Part shown: in pieces, positions 61,838 to 64,000 of the stretch
Numbering within the stretch: position 1 is the first letter of the stretch
How the letters are laid out: each line of letters starts with the position of its first letter
Program-made: the position numbers and the translations under genes
The notes under the pieces: generated by a model
What the model was told of the DNA's origin: nothing
The model's database searches: none
What the model saw: the letters and a program-made list of their open reading frames with translations, nothing else
NCBI RefSeq assembly: GCF_000819885.1
Contig: NZ_CDBO01000052.1
Location: forward strand, 103,871-167,870
Source: Aeromonas fluvialis
GTDB taxonomy: Bacteria; Pseudomonadota; Gammaproteobacteria; Enterobacterales; Aeromonadaceae
Length of the DNA: 64,000 bases
Direction of reading: 5' to 3'

Positions 61838-61862
61838 TAAAAAAGCCCGCCGAGTGGCGGGC
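61838..61862 (-). terminator. Terminator after the orphan exported-protein gene
   Basis: 7-bp stem GCCCGCC / GGCGGGC with a 4-base loop. On the minus strand it begins right at the stop codon and is followed by TTTTTTATGG. Confidence 0.88.
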
Positions 61863-62332
61863 TAGTTGTATTTAGAGCATGCTGTTTTATTAATTACACC
61901 AGTATTAACATCAAACCCATCAACAGTTGTTAGTAACATGCTGGCGCTCAACCCAGCATTGAATCCACGTGATATAGCTTTGCCTTCACATGCAAGTTGA
62001 GTCAACTTCTCCTTTATTAACGCGGGGTTTACTTGGAATCTAGTCGTTGACTTTGACGTTACTCGAATCGTCATATGGCCATAATCTGACACGCTAGCAG
62101 AGGTCATATATACATCATTACCAAAATCGACAGGGGCAATTCTATTAAAATTGGAAACCTCTTCCCTCAATCCATCAATGATGTCTTTTTTTACTGCGTT
62201 ATTTTTTTTGGAAAGCTCTGCTTGTTCCATTTCCTTCTTCAATATAGCATCATAAATAGCGCGCGCCCCTTCACTTTGTGCATTACTAGAAATGCACATG
62301 GCCATGAAGAAAAGGGTTGGTAACATTCTCAT
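61862..62332 (-). CDS. AT-rich orphan gene for a small exported protein
   Basis: 156 residues from ATG 62332 with a short signal peptide (MRMLPTLFFMAMCISSNA). A charged helical stretch follows (residues 25-55, AILKKEMEQAELSKKNNAVK), then a beta-rich part with YMTSASVSDYGHMTIRV and two cysteines (QLACEG, TACSKYN) that could form a disulfide. Codon use and base content are clearly more AT-rich than the flanking core genes. No family recognised. It shares orientation, localisation and terminator type with the lipoprotein gene upstream. Confidence 0.65.
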   Translation of the reverse strand: MRMLPTLFFMAMCISSNAQSEGARAIYDAILKKEMEQAELSKKNNAVKKDIIDGLREEVSNFNRIAPVDFGNDVYMTSASVSDYGHMTIRVTSKSTTRFQVNPALIKEKLTQLACEGKAISRGFNAGLSASMLLTTVDGFDVNTGVINKTACSKYN

Positions 62333-62408
62333 TTTATTCTTTCGCCCAATTAATTGTTCACAACAGGAACAAACATAAGTGATTTTTCCGTTGCTACACC
62401 AATAAATA

Positions 62409-62426
62409 GCCCGCCATTTGGCGGGC
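62409..62426 (-). terminator. Terminator after the orphan lipoprotein gene
   Basis: The same 7-bp stem as at 61845 (GCCCGCC / GGCGGGC), loop AAAT on the minus strand, followed by TATTTATT. Placed just after the lipoprotein stop. Confidence 0.75.
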
Positions 62427-62432
62427 AAATCG

Positions 62433-62879
62433 TCAGAGTTTTGGCCACACCATAGAAAAGCCTGAGGTGGTAAAATCGACGCCATTTACCGTAACCGAGT
62501 TAGTGTCCATCAGTGACTTTGCTATGTATTCCGCCCTGCTGTCATCAATCATGTACTGACACACTCCATGCAAATCATTGAGTCTTGTTAAGTCAGGTGA
62601 GAATTCATCATTATTGATATTAAGGACGGGGCTGCACTCCCCATTTTTTGGGAATACAGCTAGAAATGCAAATTTCTTCTCATCAAATTGCTGCCTGGAT
62701 ATTACTGATATCCCGCTTTTATCTGCTGGGTTGTCAGACTTAAGCACAGCCATATTGGCGTCACTTTCTCCATCTAGGTTTTTCACGTACTGCCAATTGC
62801 CACCCCCTTCAATATGGCTGACACCGCTTGACGTACAACCTGATAAAAGAGCAGATAAAATCATTATTTCAAACCGCAT
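62433..62879 (-). CDS. AT-rich orphan lipoprotein
   Basis: 148 residues from ATG 62879, preceded by AGGGGG; a GTG at 62885 is also in frame. The lipobox LLSGC gives Cys15 as the lipidated residue. The mature part starts TSSGVSHIEGGGNWQYV and has two further cysteines (GECSPVL, GVCQYM). No family recognised. It is AT-rich like the neighbouring exported-protein gene, suggesting recent acquisition of both. Confidence 0.65.
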   Translation of the reverse strand: MRFEIMILSALLSGCTSSGVSHIEGGGNWQYVKNLDGESDANMAVLKSDNPADKSGISVISRQQFDEKKFAFLAVFPKNGECSPVLNINNDEFSPDLTRLNDLHGVCQYMIDDSRAEYIAKSLMDTNSVTVNGVDFTTSGFSMVWPKL

Positions 62880-62982
62880 CAACACCCCCTGTAACCTGCA
62901 AAAATAAATACTTTAACAACTTAAATATGGTGGCACAATCTGGGACACCCACCTTTTTGAAAAAAAAAAAATCAAAAAATCT

Positions 62983-63101
62983 GGGACACCCACCTTTTTG
63001 ACAAAGGCGCTGCTGGGATACTCACACCGTGGATGTTCGTCACTGCCACCATCGCTCTGGCTGATATCAATGTAAAATCTGAGAAGAAAGGGGCGCGCTG
63101 A
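62983..63101. repeat. 119-bp direct repeat, copy 1
   Basis: From GGGACACCCACCTTTTTGAC to GGGGCGCGCTGA. Identical to copy 2 (offset 152) except one base (C62989 versus T63141). Confidence 0.92.
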
Positions 63102-63134
63102 AAAAAATCTGGGACACCCACCTTTTTCAGTAAG

Positions 63135-63253
63135 GGGACATCCACCTTTTTGACAAAGGCGCTGCTGGGATACTCACACCGTGGATGTTCGTCACTGCCA
63201 CCATCGCTCTGGCTGATATCAATGTAAAATCTGAGAAGAAAGGGGCGCGCTGA
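63135..63253. repeat. 119-bp direct repeat, copy 2
   Basis: Second copy of the unit at 62983-63101. The two are separated by 33 bases that contain one more GGGACACCCACCTTTTT motif. Confidence 0.92.
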
Positions 63254-63334
63254 CGTGAAAACGCGTTGCTCAGGCAATACGCAACCTCCTACCGGAGTTG
63301 CTGTTTGGCTTGATGATGAAATGACGTTATCGGA

Positions 63335-64000
63335 TCACAAAGCGGGTTGGTGACATCGCCGTTGACCACAGTGCTGGGCGAACTGCTGACAATGCACCTT
63401 GTCACCCACTGCTCTGATCCCCCGGCGCCGAAATAGTGCCACTTGCCGCAGCCATTGTGTGTCATCAAGGCCAAGCCGTTGCAGGATAGGCGCGAGATGA
63501 GCGGGGATGTGACCTCGTTTATCGGTTCTGATGGCTCGACCAGTCCAGTCAACCAACATCAAATAATCTGCGAAAACATAAGGCAAATCATCAAGCTGAC
63601 CCTGACTGGCGAATGGCAATAGCAGGGGCGGCAATGATACAGCGGGCTGTTCACCATCGAGCCGCTGCTTGATGCTGGTGTAGTCGCTCTCTTCGGGCGT
63701 CTCTGCCAGCTTGGCTCGAACCGGGTTGAGATCAACATATGTCATGCAGGCTAGCAGCGCTGCTTCGGTGAGCAGGGCCTGACTTTTGAAACGACCTTCC
63801 CAGAAATGGCCCTTGCAGCCATCCTCCAAATTGGCCTGCCGCGCCAGATTTTCATTGAGTAATCGCACAAACCAACTGATGGAGTGAAGTCGCTCACGCC
63901 ATTTTGCAATCAGTTGCTGCACAACAGCCTGCTCGGGTTCAATCAGCGGCTCCCCCTGATACCAGCGCCGCACCAATAGGGGCTGCGTATTCCCACACAT
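63335..64000 (-). CDS. REP-associated tyrosine (Y1/IS200-like) transposase, 5' part outside window
   Basis: 221 residues visible. The block WFVRLLNENLARQANLEDG followed by CKGHFWEGRFKSQALL and TYVDLNPVRAKLAETPEESDYTSI is typical of the RAYT/TnpA_REP branch of Y1 transposases (C-terminal half after the HUH and Tyr region). Proteins of this type run to about 310-330 residues, so the start and the HUH motif lie beyond 64000. The Met at the very edge is not taken as the start. The repeats just downstream are candidate substrates. Confidence 0.82.
   Translation of the reverse strand: MCGNTQPLLVRRWYQGEPLIEPEQAVVQQLIAKWRERLHSISWFVRLLNENLARQANLEDGCKGHFWEGRFKSQALLTEAALLACMTYVDLNPVRAKLAETPEESDYTSIKQRLDGEQPAVSLPPLLLPFASQGQLDDLPYVFADYLMLVDWTGRAIRTDKRGHIPAHLAPILQRLGLDDTQWLRQVALFRRRGIRAVGDKVHCQQFAQHCGQRRCHQPAL

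Larger units (their letters stand above)
62886..63334. other. Non-coding repeat region next to a REP-type transposase
   Basis: 449 bases without a supportable gene. It holds the 119-bp direct repeat, four copies of a GGGACAYCCACCTTTTT motif (62942, 62983, 63111 and 63135 onward) and a run of 12 A (62960-62971). Open frames here are made by the repeat. Confidence 0.7.

Noticed and set aside
62972..63277. Open frame of 101 codons on the minus strand in the repeat region
   Set aside because: It is produced by the two 119-bp repeat copies read in two different frames; the translation resembles no protein and has no ribosome site.

Overview
The window looks like a chromosomal segment of an Aeromonas-type gammaproteobacterium. 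It is GC-rich and codon-biased, carries Enterobacteria/Vibrio-like orthologues in recognisable operons (nirBDC-cysG, hslVU, galETKM, mglBAC), and has FNR, LexA, sigma-32, PurR and GalR-type sites close to the Escherichia coli consensus. The genus is inferred from gene content and composition, not from a database search.

Layout. 1-8.4 kb, minus strand: a polyamine locus in the order of the Pseudomonas spuBCDEFGH cluster (gamma-glutamylpolyamine synthetase, aminotransferase, two binding proteins, ATPase, two permeases). 8.8-13.8 kb, plus strand: a DksA-like regulator, an orphan solute-binding protein, an Mpo1-like membrane protein, CreA, LdhA and a YegD-type Hsp70. 13.8-16 kb, minus: an uncharacterised pair, a formyltransferase and an M28-like (DUF4910) enzyme. 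16.3-22.7 kb: HslJ lipoprotein, HDOD protein, MalZ, a PduO-fold protein lacking the catalytic motifs, a DUF5610 protein and TrmA.

22.7-37.1 kb is a galactose island: chemoreceptor, mglCAB, lacZ and a LacI-family regulator on the minus strand, with galETKM divergent. Three near-identical GalR-type operators (28190, 31508, 32732) tie the parts into one regulon. No lactose permease gene is present. 37.2-45.2 kb: UppP, an ECF sigma/ChrR pair with a visible cognate promoter, a LON-domain protein, ArgS with an altered HIGH motif, an FtsN-like SPOR protein, and hslVU behind a sigma-32 promoter. 45.3-53.2 kb: an LPS-kinase-like protein, the FNR-controlled nirBDC-cysG operon and mgtE. 53.2-58.1 kb, minus: a BMP-type nucleoside ABC transporter with a PurR-like box. 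58.6-60.7 kb: uvrD with a LexA box. 60.8-64 kb is accessory: a wrecked IS4-family transposase, a gene 3' remnant, two AT-rich genes for exported proteins, a 119-bp direct repeat and the 3' part of a REP-associated (Y1-type) transposase cut by the window edge.

The most unusual signal is that two unrelated operons 5 kb apart (nirB-nirD and the nucleoside permease pair) each carry a degenerate tandem duplication of about 100 bp. Each duplication copies the ribosome binding site and 5' end of the downstream gene. The result is a short ORF (34 and 39 codons) whose stop codon overlaps the start codon of the true gene. In the permease case the first 24 codons encode the same peptide with only synonymous differences, which suggests selection on the encoded peptide.
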